NCBI GenBank assembly: GCA_002503545.1
Contig: DARY01000018.1
Span: 1-27,371, forward strand
Direction of reading: 5' to 3'
From: Candidatus Methanomethylophilus sp. UBA78
GTDB lineage: Archaea > Thermoplasmatota > Thermoplasmata > Methanomassiliicoccales > Methanomethylophilaceae
Length of the DNA: 27,371 nucleotides
The first letter of the stretch is position 1; each line of letters begins with the position of its first letter. Made by a program: the position numbers and the translations under genes. Shown one piece after another: positions 1-8,107 of the stretch. The notes beneath the pieces are model-generated. The model worked only from the letters and a program-made list of their open reading frames with translations, ran no database searches and was not told the origin of the DNA.

Positions 1-1
1 A

Positions 2-763
2 TTCCTCAACGTGCCGAATTCACGTGCAAATAAAAAATGTAAATTTTTATCTCTGCTCAGTCTTGCTATAGCAGTGTCCATCAAACCTTATGCTGCTGTT
101 TTTGCATTGGTTCTTTTGAAAGATAGAAAATTTTTAGAATTTTTTGAATGCCTGTTTATTTTACTTGTTCTCAATTTAATCGCCTTGCCTTTCTTTGGAG
201 GAATAGATGCATTGGGACAGATTTGGAACAATGTGTTCAATCTCAGCGAAGAAATGGCATTCATTGACGGATTCAAACTAGACATAAGCAATTCATTGAA
301 ACAGGTAATGTATTTGTTCGGTATAGATTACGAAGAATTTGAAATTTTAATATCTGCCATAGAACAGGGGTTAGTTTTTTGCCTGTTACTGACTTCGTTG
401 ATGTCAAAGTCAAAATGGGAAACTACTCTCGCTTTGTCTCTGTTTTATATTATGTTTTCTAACGTTTCTTGGGTATATTTGTTGTTTTTCTTATTTATTT
501 CACTCATATTAATGAATGGTGAAGAATATAAAGCCGAATCTGATGAATATTTAGATTATCAATCAATCATGTTGTTGTTTATTATTTTAATTTTAATTCC
601 CATACCATTTGGATTCATTCATTTGAGCGGAATCAACGACGTGACAGAAGCATATCTAATAAAGTCTCTTTTACTTGTTGTTGTTTCTGCTTTGATTATA
701 AATAATGTTTTAATTTCAAAAATAAAGACATATCTGTTACAAAGGTCAGTGTCAAAATCTTGA
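2..763 (+). CDS. GT87/DUF2029-like polytopic membrane glycosyltransferase, 5'-partial
   Basis: The reading frame is open to the left edge, so the N-terminus lies outside the window; the first in-frame start-like codon (GTG at 11) is probably internal. The visible 250 or so residues are strongly hydrophobic with several membrane spans. The start of the visible part, with SLAIAVSIKPYAAVFALVLL, aligns by eye with SYLCLAIATSIKIFPVFFWLILL in the gene at 1177-2412 and with a matching segment in the gene at 8108-9355, so this is the C-terminal half of a third member of the same family. GT-C enzymes of this kind use polyprenyl-phosphate sugars and act on the outer membrane face. The substrate cannot be told. 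The gene is noticeably AT-rich compared with genes further right. It ends in TGA and faces the next gene tail to tail. Confidence 0.75.
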   Translation, partial: FLNVPNSRANKKCKFLSLLSLAIAVSIKPYAAVFALVLLKDRKFLEFFECLFILLVLNLIALPFFGGIDALGQIWNNVFNLSEEMAFIDGFKLDISNSLKQVMYLFGIDYEEFEILISAIEQGLVFCLLLTSLMSKSKWETTLALSLFYIMFSNVSWVYLLFFLFISLILMNGEEYKAESDEYLDYQSIMLLFIILILIPIPFGFIHLSGINDVTEAYLIKSLLLVVVSALIINNVLISKIKTYLLQRSVSKS

Positions 764-1176
764 ATCTATATGCGCATTTGTGAGTTGCTATTTTACTTAT
801 TTTCTCCAGAGATCCATAATTGCCCAAGTTTGATAGCTAGCGTTCTGACTCGGGGATTCGGCACATCGGGCATGGATTCACATGCGTGATCATGCAGAAC
901 ACATCTGACAGACTGTATGCCCTGAGCATCATATACAGCGATGAGGAAGAATACCTGGATGGAAATAAGGAACGCCGGGAACTATTTGTGGACCTGACGG
1001 AATCGCTTAAGATTGACAATGCTTGATATAGACTGAACGAAAAACTATGGAATCCGTGCAAAATACTAGCGTGAGTTATGAAGCAATCACGAAAATCAGG
1101 TCGATATGCCGAATTCACGTAATGAGATACAGATAGGAAAATTATTCCCTTGACAAATGACTCTCCAACATATTAA
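764..1176. other. Intergenic stretch between convergent genes, with possible coding remnants
   Basis: This 413-base AT-rich gap separates the ends of two convergent GT87-like genes. I see no strong terminator, tRNA or repeat array. The plus strand between 841 and about 1120 has coding-like character in one frame (listed separately as a possible pseudogene). A minus-strand frame across 837-1118 gives a serine-rich low-complexity product and looks like a shadow of that plus-strand signal. Confidence 0.5.
841..1074 (+). pseudogene. Possible remnant of a degraded unidentified gene
   Basis: One plus-strand frame runs from just after a TAG at 838-840 to a TGA at 1024-1026, with a possible ATG at 892, giving about 44 residues from that ATG. 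The product reads like real protein, with the segments SDRLYALSIIYSDEEEYLDG and RRELFVDLTESLKI. The same frame continues past the TGA with another plausible stretch (YRLNEKLWNPCKILA) to the next TGA at 1072-1074. Two stops close together in coding-like sequence suggest a decayed fragment. I do not recognise the family; a mobile-element protein is possible but unproven. Confidence 0.25.
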
Positions 1177-2412
1177 TCAAATCGGATCGGCACGTTTAGT
1201 GACTTTACGGATTAATCTGCCATATGACCCACTCAACACAAATAAAGACAATGCCAAAAACAACATCGCCTTATATGTTCCTGTCACCACATAACTAAAA
1301 AATTCAGGCATTACTGCTAACACTATGACGAATACGAAAATGACAAATAAATTGAATCTTGACTTAGCGACATTACCTCTCAAGAACAATATTAGCGGAA
1401 TTATCGCATAGATAAAGAGATACTCCGCACCAAAACCTGGACCCAGAATCAAAATTGATGCAATCAACAATACGGTCTGCCACTCCCTTAACTTATCATC
1501 GAATACTACAGACACCGTACAAAACAAAACATACACATAAGCAACTATGGAAACATGATTTGATTCCATCCCTGCAGAAATTAAAATTATATTAGTCAGA
1601 TCTCCCAGATTTATTATGCCGTTTACATTATGTCCTGAAGAAGAATACGACATGGCAGATTCCAGCATCATGCCAAAACTTCCATCAGTGAATAAAAACG
1701 GAACAAAGAACAAGACTGCGATTATGATGGCACATACAACCGCACCCTTCCAATTTTTTTCCCTCAACAGGATCAGCCAGAAGAAAACGGGAAAGATTTT
1801 TATCGACGTTGCAATGGCAAGACACAGATATGAAACATAACGAACCCGTTTGTTATCGTGATTATGCAATATAACAAACAGAAAAGAAAACAGAAAAGAA
1901 AACAATATGCTGTTTCCTCTATCTATTGCAAACAACACGGGATACGATAAAGAAATCAAAAGTACTCCAAGCAGCGGCAACTTCACATCTTTTTTATGAA
2001 TCAATTTCAAAAGTATTGCTGCAAATATGAACAGAAATACGAATACGGTTAGAAGAAATATCAAAAGTCCTATCGCAGAGCCCCTGAGCTGAAAAGCCTG
2101 TGACAAGCCCCCGTCTACTGGAGTAAATAGGGCCAGTATCACTTTACCTATGCCTTCATAAAACAACACCGTCAGAGGCGGATAGATTACGTGCCCTACA
2201 GAATATGGATCGCCCAGTGCATCCGAGACACTGTTAAAAAAATCCATGAAGTAGTCGTTGCGATCATAAAACAGCATATTGAAAAAACTACTTCCCCCGG
2301 TAAAAATCGCAGGAACTATTGAGATTAAAATCATTAAGAGAAGGAGTGAAGTAAAAAATTGACCATCGGACGCCTCTTCATAATACTTCCTAATGGAGAA
2401 TATTCTCTTCAC
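1177..2412 (-). CDS. GT87/DUF2029-like polytopic membrane glycosyltransferase
   Basis: This 411-residue protein is almost entirely membrane spans (roughly ten to twelve). An N-terminal extracytoplasmic-type loop carries an acidic MDFF motif (residues 56-59) followed by IYPPLTVLFY (76-85), and an RGNS motif follows a later span. The same three motifs recur in the gene at 8108-9355. This is the pattern of GT-C enzymes related to archaeal and actinobacterial alpha-mannosyltransferases (GT87), which use polyprenyl-phospho-sugar donors; the acidic loop is the expected catalytic site. The start is GTG at 2412, preceded by a GGGAG ribosome-binding sequence about six bases away. A TATA-like element lies at 2485-2495. 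The sugar and acceptor are unknown. The stop is TGA. Confidence 0.75.
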   Translation of the reverse strand: MKRIFSIRKYYEEASDGQFFTSLLLLMILISIVPAIFTGGSSFFNMLFYDRNDYFMDFFNSVSDALGDPYSVGHVIYPPLTVLFYEGIGKVILALFTPVDGGLSQAFQLRGSAIGLLIFLLTVFVFLFIFAAILLKLIHKKDVKLPLLGVLLISLSYPVLFAIDRGNSILFSFLFSFLFVILHNHDNKRVRYVSYLCLAIATSIKIFPVFFWLILLREKNWKGAVVCAIIIAVLFFVPFLFTDGSFGMMLESAMSYSSSGHNVNGIINLGDLTNIILISAGMESNHVSIVAYVYVLFCTVSVVFDDKLREWQTVLLIASILILGPGFGAEYLFIYAIIPLILFLRGNVAKSRFNLFVIFVFVIVLAVMPEFFSYVVTGTYKAMLFLALSLFVLSGSYGRLIRKVTKRADPI

Positions 2413-2484
2413 TTAACTCCCGTTCCGATACACCAATCAACTATGTAGTTCTACTAAAACATGATGTCTGCAGGTTGAGTTTAC

Positions 2485-2495
2485 TTTTTATATTC
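2485..2495 (-). promoter_or_regulatory. TATA-like promoter element for the GT87-like gene at 2412
   Basis: On the minus strand the sequence reads AATATAAAAAG, an archaeal TATA-like element. It would place transcription start near 2460, leaving a leader of about 50 bases that includes a GGGAG ribosome-binding sequence before the GTG start. Confidence 0.4.
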
Positions 2496-2505
2496 AGTCA
2501 CATAA

Positions 2506-2646
2506 ATTCTTCAGATTATCGAAGAATACGATAACAATAAACACCCGGTTATCCAAATCATCTTCCATGACAAGAAGGGTCTGACAATCCAGAACGAACC
2601 CGAAAACGGACGACAAACAACATATTATACAATCAAGCCATCTTAA
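2506..2646 (+). pseudogene. Possible C-terminal remnant of a lost gene upstream of the aldolase
   Basis: In the divergent intergenic region one plus-strand frame is open for about 46 codons, from just after a TAA (2503-2505) to a TAA (2644-2646), with no ATG at its start. The product has ordinary protein composition, with segments such as EEYDNNKHPVIQIIFHDKKG and TTYYTIKPS. It has no start codon, so it is best read as the tail of a truncated gene. The promoter of the aldolase gene would lie inside it. I do not recognise the family, and chance is not excluded. Confidence 0.25.
2621..2631 (+). promoter_or_regulatory. TATA-like promoter element for the aldolase gene
   Basis: CATATTATACA lies about 22-25 bases upstream of the double ATG at 2649/2652. 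This matches archaeal TATA spacing and would give a leaderless or near-leaderless mRNA; no ribosome-binding sequence is seen in front of the start. Confidence 0.4.
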
Positions 2647-2648
2647 AA

Positions 2649-4253
2649 ATGATGAGCAACGAAATCAAGTTACTGGACTGCACATTACGCGACGGAGGCT
2701 ATGTCAACGACTGGAACTTCGGCAATGGCAACATAACTTGCATCTTCGACCGTCTCAATAAAGCAGGCGTGGACATCATAGAGATCGGTTTTCTGGATGA
2801 CCGCAGACCGTTCGATGCGAATCGCACCATACAACCTGATACCCAGTCATTTTCGACGACGTACTCCAAAACATGCCCCGGAAACGCCATGGTAGTTGCC
2901 ATGATCGACTATGGCACATGCCGTTTGGAAAACATCCAGGAAAAAGAAGCCACATGGATAGACGGCATAAGGGTCATCTTCAAAAAAGAGAACATGCACA
3001 AGGCCATAGACTACGGTCTGGAGATCATGAAGAAAGGATACAAGCTGTTCCTCCAGATGGTGTCCATAACATCCTATTCGGAAAAGGACATCTTGGAATT
3101 TACCGAGCATGTGAACAGCATAAACCCCTATGCCGTATCGATAGTGGATACCTATGGCCTCATGCATGAGGAGCAGATGCTCCGGTATTTCGCCTTACTT
3201 GATGAAAATCTAAACAAAGACATAGGGATAGGTTACCATTCCCACAACAATTTCCAGCTGGCCTATTCGAATACGTTGGAAATGATAAAATTGGATTCGG
3301 ACAGGATGAAAATAGTGGACGGGACCCTATACGGGATGGGTAAAAGTGCAGGGAACGCCCCCCTGGAACTTCTCGCAATGTATCTGAACAAAAACGAGGG
3401 GAAAAATTACGATCTCAATCAGATACTGGAAGCAATCGACGTCAATATAATGCCCATCTACGTCAAACATTACTGGGGATACTCGCTGCAGTTCTACATA
3501 GCCGCCGAAAACGACTGCCATCCCAGCTACGTGAAATATCTCCTGGATAAGAGAACCCTGTCGGCTAAGGCCGTAAACACCATCCTATCCGAAATAGAAT
3601 ACGAATCCAAACTCAAATTCAATGAAAAACTGATAGAGAATCTGTATATCGAATATCTCATGAACTGCGTAGACGATCTAAAGATCATCGACACGCTTAC
3701 AGAAGAACTGACAGGGAAGAAACCGCTCTTGATTGGACCTGGAAAAACTATAGAATCCGAGAAAACAAAGATTTCCGAATTCGTAAGAACCAACAATCCG
3801 GTGATAATCGCCGTCAACAACATACCCGGCCAAATGAAAACAGATTATGTTTTTCTCAGCAATCCCAAGAGATACCCTCTCATACTGCCCGCTCTTAGAA
3901 ACGTCGACGCCAAGACCATAGCAACGTCCAATGTCACTCCGATAGACAAACCGTTTGATTACACCATCAGATTTGACAGCCTGATTACGGATTCCGATGA
4001 AGTGTGGGACAATGCATTGGTTATTCTACTGAATCTCCTGCGCAAAATCGGTATCGAGTCCGTTTCCCTGGCGGGATTCGACGGATTCACCAAAAACACC
4101 GCCACAAACTACATGGATTCTAACTATGTCCTTTCCGACGACTACAATTACCTGAATGCCGTGAACGAACGTCTCAAGAAGAAAATAAAAGAGTACCGTA
4201 GAAACATGCGCATAGACTTCGTGACTTCATCCATATATGATGAGAGTGCATAA
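2649..4253 (+). CDS. HMGL/DmpG-type aldolase with an extra C-terminal domain
   Basis: This 534-residue protein begins with a DRE-TIM metallolyase signature, LDCTLRDGGY (residues 9-18). The metal-binding HSHNN motif (197-201) and a glycine-rich VDGTLYGMGKSAGNAP segment (223-238) follow. Together they mark a TIM barrel of the HMG-CoA lyase / 4-hydroxy-2-oxovalerate aldolase superfamily (about residues 1-300). Known family members form or break C-C bonds next to a keto acid. Residues about 360-534 are an added domain with a Rossmann-like look (LLIGPGK, then IIAVNNIPG and DYVFLSNPKRY). This resembles DUF115/MptE-type domains, but the match is by eye only. Multidomain aldolases of this kind occur in polysaccharide clusters. 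The coding region overlaps the downstream HAD gene by 17 bases, so the two are probably translationally coupled. The start could be either of two tandem ATGs. The stop is TAA. Confidence 0.75.
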   Translation: MMSNEIKLLDCTLRDGGYVNDWNFGNGNITCIFDRLNKAGVDIIEIGFLDDRRPFDANRTIQPDTQSFSTTYSKTCPGNAMVVAMIDYGTCRLENIQEKEATWIDGIRVIFKKENMHKAIDYGLEIMKKGYKLFLQMVSITSYSEKDILEFTEHVNSINPYAVSIVDTYGLMHEEQMLRYFALLDENLNKDIGIGYHSHNNFQLAYSNTLEMIKLDSDRMKIVDGTLYGMGKSAGNAPLELLAMYLNKNEGKNYDLNQILEAIDVNIMPIYVKHYWGYSLQFYIAAENDCHPSYVKYLLDKRTLSAKAVNTILSEIEYESKLKFNEKLIENLYIEYLMNCVDDLKIIDTLTEELTGKKPLLIGPGKTIESEKTKISEFVRTNNPVIIAVNNIPGQMKTDYVFLSNPKRYPLILPALRNVDAKTIATSNVTPIDKPFDYTIRFDSLITDSDEVWDNALVILLNLLRKIGIESVSLAGFDGFTKNTATNYMDSNYVLSDDYNYLNAVNERLKKKIKEYRRNMRIDFVTSSIYDESA

Positions 4254-4905
4254 ACTGAAGGCAGGCATAATCTTCGATTTGGATGGTACACTGATTGACT
4301 CCAGTAAAGGCATAGTTCTGGCAGTCGAGGACACGCTGATGGATTTGGGTCAAGAACCGCTCCCGAGAGATTTCATAATCTCTAAAATAGGGCCACCCAT
4401 AGGAAACGCCATAAAAGAGATAAAACACTACAGCGAAGAAGATCTTGAGAAGTTCAACTTCGTCTTTCGCTCGATATACGGAGAAAAATACCTTTTCTGT
4501 GCCAACGTCTACGAGGGCATACCGCAATTGCTTTCGGATCTGAACGAAGCCGGCTATCTGCTCGGGGTAGCCACCAACAAAAGAGAGGATTTCTCTGTCA
4601 GAATATTAGACCGTCTAAATTTATTGAAATATTTCAGAACCGTATGCGGAATGGACATTCGTGGGAAATTAAACAAGACTGAAATAGTCAACATATGCAA
4701 ACAGAAAATGACCGAAGATGGTGCAGAAAGAATCATCATGATCGGGGATGCTTCGAGCGATATGAATTCCGCCAAAGACTGCGGAATTAATTTCATAGGC
4801 GTAACATACGGATTCGGATTCAAAGTCCGCTCAGATGTGCCATCGGAACATCCTGTGGCCGACAGTCCATATTCACTTCTGAGCGAAATAAGGAAAGTCA
4901 TTTGA
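4237..4905 (+). CDS. HAD-superfamily phosphatase, phosphoglycolate-phosphatase-like
   Basis: This 222-residue protein carries all four HAD motifs: FDLDGTL near residue 13 (nucleophile and acid aspartates), a threonine in VATNK, a lysine in the middle third, and MIGDASSDM (metal-binding aspartates). A helical cap lies between motifs I and II (subfamily IA). Such enzymes dephosphorylate small sugar or acid phosphates. The start overlaps the end of the aldolase gene by 17 bases, which suggests that it removes a phosphate from the aldolase product or a related precursor; this is inference. The 3' end overlaps the convergent gene at 4898-5830 by 8 bases. The stop is TGA. Confidence 0.85.
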   Translation: MMRVHKLKAGIIFDLDGTLIDSSKGIVLAVEDTLMDLGQEPLPRDFIISKIGPPIGNAIKEIKHYSEEDLEKFNFVFRSIYGEKYLFCANVYEGIPQLLSDLNEAGYLLGVATNKREDFSVRILDRLNLLKYFRTVCGMDIRGKLNKTEIVNICKQKMTEDGAERIIMIGDASSDMNSAKDCGINFIGVTYGFGFKVRSDVPSEHPVADSPYSLLSEIRKVI

Positions 4906-5830
4906 AATTTATACGCTCCGCCTCCACGACAAGCGGCCTTTTCCTCACATTGTCGTTTATATTTAGAACATACTCCCCAACCACGCCTATGAAGAATACC
5001 TGCAAAGATGCCGCAAAAAATATCGCCAAGTCCAAGGCATAGGGAGATACAGAGAACTCATCCCAGTTAAGAATTTTGTATGCAAAAGTCCCGATTATCA
5101 ACAAAACACTTGAAATCGTCAATATTATGCCGCTGGCGATTGCAGCACGCACGAGGATCTTCGTGTAAGAGGTTATGCTCTGCATAGCTCCGCTGTAATA
5201 GCTGAAGAGGTTGTTGCTGGACTTCCCGGACCTCCTCTTGGGCTGGTCGAACGGTATGAGCTTGATTTTATATCCCATCTCGGCAACGACTCCCCTCAGA
5301 AATGGTTTTGAATCATCCAGCTTCCTCATGATCTCTACGAATTCACGGTCATAAAGGCCGGAACCATTGACCTGCTCCAGAAAATCAACCTCGGAATGTT
5401 TTCTCATGAAGCGATAGTAGAACCTCCTGGCCCTATAGACCATCCCATTCTCCCTGCTGGAGGTCTTCTGCCCCATGACCAGCTTATATCCCTCTTCCCA
5501 AGCCTTCACGTATTTCGGTATCATCTCGGGGGGGTCCTGGAAATCGGCGGCCATGCTTATGACGCAGTCACCGGTTGCCTGAAGAATCCCATAATAAGGA
5601 GAACTGAACTGTCCGTAATTCTTAGCATTGAATATCGCCTTGATATGCGGGTTCCCGGCACACAGTTCCCTTATCTTCTCGCGGGTGGAATCGCGGGAAT
5701 CGTTGTCGATGAAGAGCAGTTCGTAGTCATAATCCCCGCACAATTTGACCTGCTCGATGATTGCTTCGGAAAGAGGCACGACGTTATCCTCTTCGTTATA
5801 GGTAGGTACCATGATGGAGATGGTCTTCAT
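4898..5830 (-). CDS. GtrB/ArnC-like polyprenyl-phosphate glycosyltransferase (GT2)
   Basis: This 310-residue protein has an N-terminal GT-A domain with VPTYNEEDN (residues 8-16), the IDNDSRDST nucleotide-binding segment (41-49) and AADFQDPPE (94-102), the typical catalytic motif of this family. Two C-terminal membrane spans follow (about 226-250 and 267-290). Family members move a sugar from a nucleotide donor to undecaprenyl or dolichyl phosphate on the cytoplasmic face. It lies 15 bases after the epimerase gene on the same strand, so the two are probably co-transcribed, and the epimerase might supply its sugar. The donor sugar is not deducible. The stop is TGA and its end overlaps the convergent HAD gene. 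Confidence 0.85.
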   Translation of the reverse strand: MKTISIMVPTYNEEDNVVPLSEAIIEQVKLCGDYDYELLFIDNDSRDSTREKIRELCAGNPHIKAIFNAKNYGQFSSPYYGILQATGDCVISMAADFQDPPEMIPKYVKAWEEGYKLVMGQKTSSRENGMVYRARRFYYRFMRKHSEVDFLEQVNGSGLYDREFVEIMRKLDDSKPFLRGVVAEMGYKIKLIPFDQPKRRSGKSSNNLFSYYSGAMQSITSYTKILVRAAIASGIILTISSVLLIIGTFAYKILNWDEFSVSPYALDLAIFFAASLQVFFIGVVGEYVLNINDNVRKRPLVVEAERINFK

Positions 5831-5845
5831 AATTCTGTCACCAGA

Positions 5846-6775
5846 TCAGTCTGATTTTTTATTTGAAATATTACGTTTGCGAACCGAGTCTACGACGTTC
5901 CTTATGCCTTCTTCGAACTCGAACTCCGGCACGAACCCCGTATCCTCCGTCAGTTCGGATATGTCTCCGCACAACATCATCGGCTGGTGCGGATAATATG
6001 GTTTGGCACCGAATATAGGCTCAATCGCAGGATCTACGGCATCTCTGATTGAAAGAACATAATCCTTCAGTCTACGGGCTTTGCCGCTGCTGAGGGCATA
6101 TGATTTCCCATCCGCCCCGTGTTCGCCTATCGCAACGAGGGCGGCAGCAGCGTCTCTGGAATAAATGTAATCCCAGATCTGGTCGCAATTCGTCAATTCG
6201 GGGGGTTTCCCGGACAGAAGGGAGTTTATAACGTACATGGGAAGGGTACGTTCCGAATCGTGTTCCCCGTACACGCTGAGTATGCGCACCCAATTGAACC
6301 TGATGCCCAGCTGGGAACAGAGGAGCCCGCAGAGTTTTCCGGCGGCGTACTTCGCCATGCCGTAACCGCTCTCCGGATTTACAGGTGTGTTCGCACCGAG
6401 CCTCATGGACTGCGGCCCGTACTCCGCCTGCGAACCCGCACCGACGAAGGCTTTGGCCCCCCACCTGTCCGCCAGATGGACGGCATCCAACGAATACCTG
6501 ATGTTATCGCATTGCGTGTAGACGTCGTCCCTCTTCTCCCCGAACGTCTCCATCCAGGCCAGATGGTAGAACACATCGCAATGCTCATCAGCAGACACGG
6601 CCGGATAGTCCGAAACATCCGAGAACACCGTCTTCAGTCTGTCCGAATCCGGAAGATTCGAAAGGTTGCGGGAATTCGGTCTGACGATTGCCACGACCTC
6701 ATAGCCCCGGTCTAATGCAAGACGGACCAAATCCGAACCTATGGCTCCCGTTGGACCAGTGACGGCGATCTTCAT
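5846..6775 (-). CDS. NAD-dependent epimerase/dehydratase (extended SDR)
   Basis: This 309-residue protein starts with a Rossmann NAD-binding motif, TGPTGAIG (residues 6-13), and has the catalytic YGMAK (Y138, K142). The length fits extended short-chain dehydrogenases acting on nucleotide sugars, such as 4-epimerases, 4,6-dehydratases or 4-reductases. The start ATG at 6775 has a strong ribosome-binding sequence, AAGGAG, at 6781-6786. The downstream gene encodes a lipid-linked glycosyltransferase, consistent with a role in making the activated sugar. The exact reaction cannot be fixed from sequence alone. The stop is TGA. Confidence 0.85.
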   Translation of the reverse strand: MKIAVTGPTGAIGSDLVRLALDRGYEVVAIVRPNSRNLSNLPDSDRLKTVFSDVSDYPAVSADEHCDVFYHLAWMETFGEKRDDVYTQCDNIRYSLDAVHLADRWGAKAFVGAGSQAEYGPQSMRLGANTPVNPESGYGMAKYAAGKLCGLLCSQLGIRFNWVRILSVYGEHDSERTLPMYVINSLLSGKPPELTNCDQIWDYIYSRDAAAALVAIGEHGADGKSYALSSGKARRLKDYVLSIRDAVDPAIEPIFGAKPYYPHQPMMLCGDISELTEDTGFVPEFEFEEGIRNVVDSVRKRNISNKKSD

Positions 6776-6798
6776 CCGTTCTCCTTAAACCGTTCGCA

Positions 6799-6808
6799 AT
6801 TATAATGC
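6799..6808 (+). promoter_or_regulatory. TATA-like element in the divergent epimerase/flippase promoter region
   Basis: ATTATAATG lies in the 61-base divergent gap and sits about 33 bases before the ATG at 6837, so transcription would begin near 6829. For the opposite gene a second AT-rich element (ATTAAAT at about 6813-6820) is better spaced, because it leaves the AAGGAG at 6781-6786 inside the leader. Confidence 0.35.
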
Positions 6809-6836
6809 CTATCATTAAATGTTACATCCCCCATAA

Positions 6837-8093
6837 ATGAAGAAAAGGAATGATCGGATGGGCTATTCCAAACAGATTACCTACAACACCATCGGAACGG
6901 TCGTAACCCTGTTCTGCCAATGGCTCATAATAATGATCATACCCAAGATCACGGACTTCGCGGAGGCCGGCGTGTTCGCGGTGGCCATATCCGTGTGCTC
7001 GATCCTCAACCACGTCGCCACCTTTTCCCTCAAGGAATTCCAGATATCCGATCAGAACACCAGATTCACGGACACCGATTACAGGTCCGTGAGACTGATT
7101 ACCATAGTCCTGAGTTTTGCGGGCATAGTCCCGTTCGCCGTGCTCTTCGACTACGGCTTGAAAGAAATAACAGTCATACTGGCGTATCTGGTGTACCGCA
7201 ACCTGCTCCACTACGCATATCTGTATTCCGCATCCCTCCAGATCGCGGAAAGGCTCGACTATGTGGGAATCTGGACCGCCGTGGAGGGAATAGTGAGCTT
7301 CGCCTCGTTCGTAATGCTGTACATGGCGACCGGGGATCTGTTCCTATCCACGTTGGTCATGGCCGCACTGGGCGGCGGAGTGTTCCTTATCTCCCAGTAC
7401 AAAGGTTATAAAAGAATCGTGAAGAAGAAAAGTTCCGAAAAATACGACGGGAAACGGACGGGAATCCTGTTCGTGACAGGGATTCCGCTGTTCCTCTCCA
7501 TACTTTTCCCCACGTTCACAACGGCTCTCCCGAAACTTATGCTCCAAGACTACTGCGGCGATGCCGTGGCCGGGATATTCAGCACGCTGTCCACCCCCAC
7601 CATCATAGTCCCCACCCTGGCAATCTCCGTATTCGCACCGTTCATTGCGATGTTCGCGAGAACAGCCAGATCCGGAGACATCCGGGATCTCAGAAGGAAG
7701 TATCTGAAGATCGTGCTGGCCATAGTTGGCTTCGGAACCGTCTGCGTTCTCGGTTCGGTCCTGCTGCAGGATCTGGTGTTCGAAAAGATCTACGGCGAGG
7801 AGATGAGGGGGTACTCGAGATACTTCGCCTATCTGATGGCCGGAATCACCCTCTACACCGTCGGAACCATCGGAACCACGATCCTCATAACAAAGGACCA
7901 GGGGAAGCTGGGGGCGATCTCCGCATTGCTGGCATTCATTGTCGGGATCGTATTCTGCACAGCTTTGATCCCGGAGATGGAGATTGCGGGAGCCACGTAT
8001 GCGTTGATCATCTCATACGGAACGTTCGGTGCGTTGATTTCCGCATGCGTATACCTGGCTCCCCTCAAATACGGGAAGCCTCTCGGAAACTGA
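6837..8093 (+). CDS. Wzx-like polysaccharide flippase (MATE/MOP superfamily)
   Basis: This 418-residue protein has about twelve predicted membrane spans and the usual N-terminal layout of polysaccharide transport proteins (a short basic tail, then SKQITYNTIGTVVTLFCQW). Such proteins flip polyprenyl-linked oligosaccharides across the membrane. It is somewhat shorter than the second flippase at 13405-14910 and not closely similar to it, so the region may handle two different lipid-linked glycans. The start is ATG at 6837, with an alternative ATG at 6858 (GYSKQI) that has AAGGA upstream. The gene ends (TGA) 14 bases from the convergent gene at 8108. Confidence 0.8.
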   Translation: MKKRNDRMGYSKQITYNTIGTVVTLFCQWLIIMIIPKITDFAEAGVFAVAISVCSILNHVATFSLKEFQISDQNTRFTDTDYRSVRLITIVLSFAGIVPFAVLFDYGLKEITVILAYLVYRNLLHYAYLYSASLQIAERLDYVGIWTAVEGIVSFASFVMLYMATGDLFLSTLVMAALGGGVFLISQYKGYKRIVKKKSSEKYDGKRTGILFVTGIPLFLSILFPTFTTALPKLMLQDYCGDAVAGIFSTLSTPTIIVPTLAISVFAPFIAMFARTARSGDIRDLRRKYLKIVLAIVGFGTVCVLGSVLLQDLVFEKIYGEEMRGYSRYFAYLMAGITLYTVGTIGTTILITKDQGKLGAISALLAFIVGIVFCTALIPEMEIAGATYALIISYGTFGALISACVYLAPLKYGKPLGN

Positions 8094-8107
8094 GGGGCGG
8101 AAAGGGT

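Noticed and set aside
12..1120. A 14-base exact repeat, TGCCGAATTCACGT, at 12-25 and 1107-1120.
   Set aside because: About one 14-base match is expected by chance in a window of this size; there is no extension, target-site pattern or inverted ends, so it is not evidence of a mobile element.
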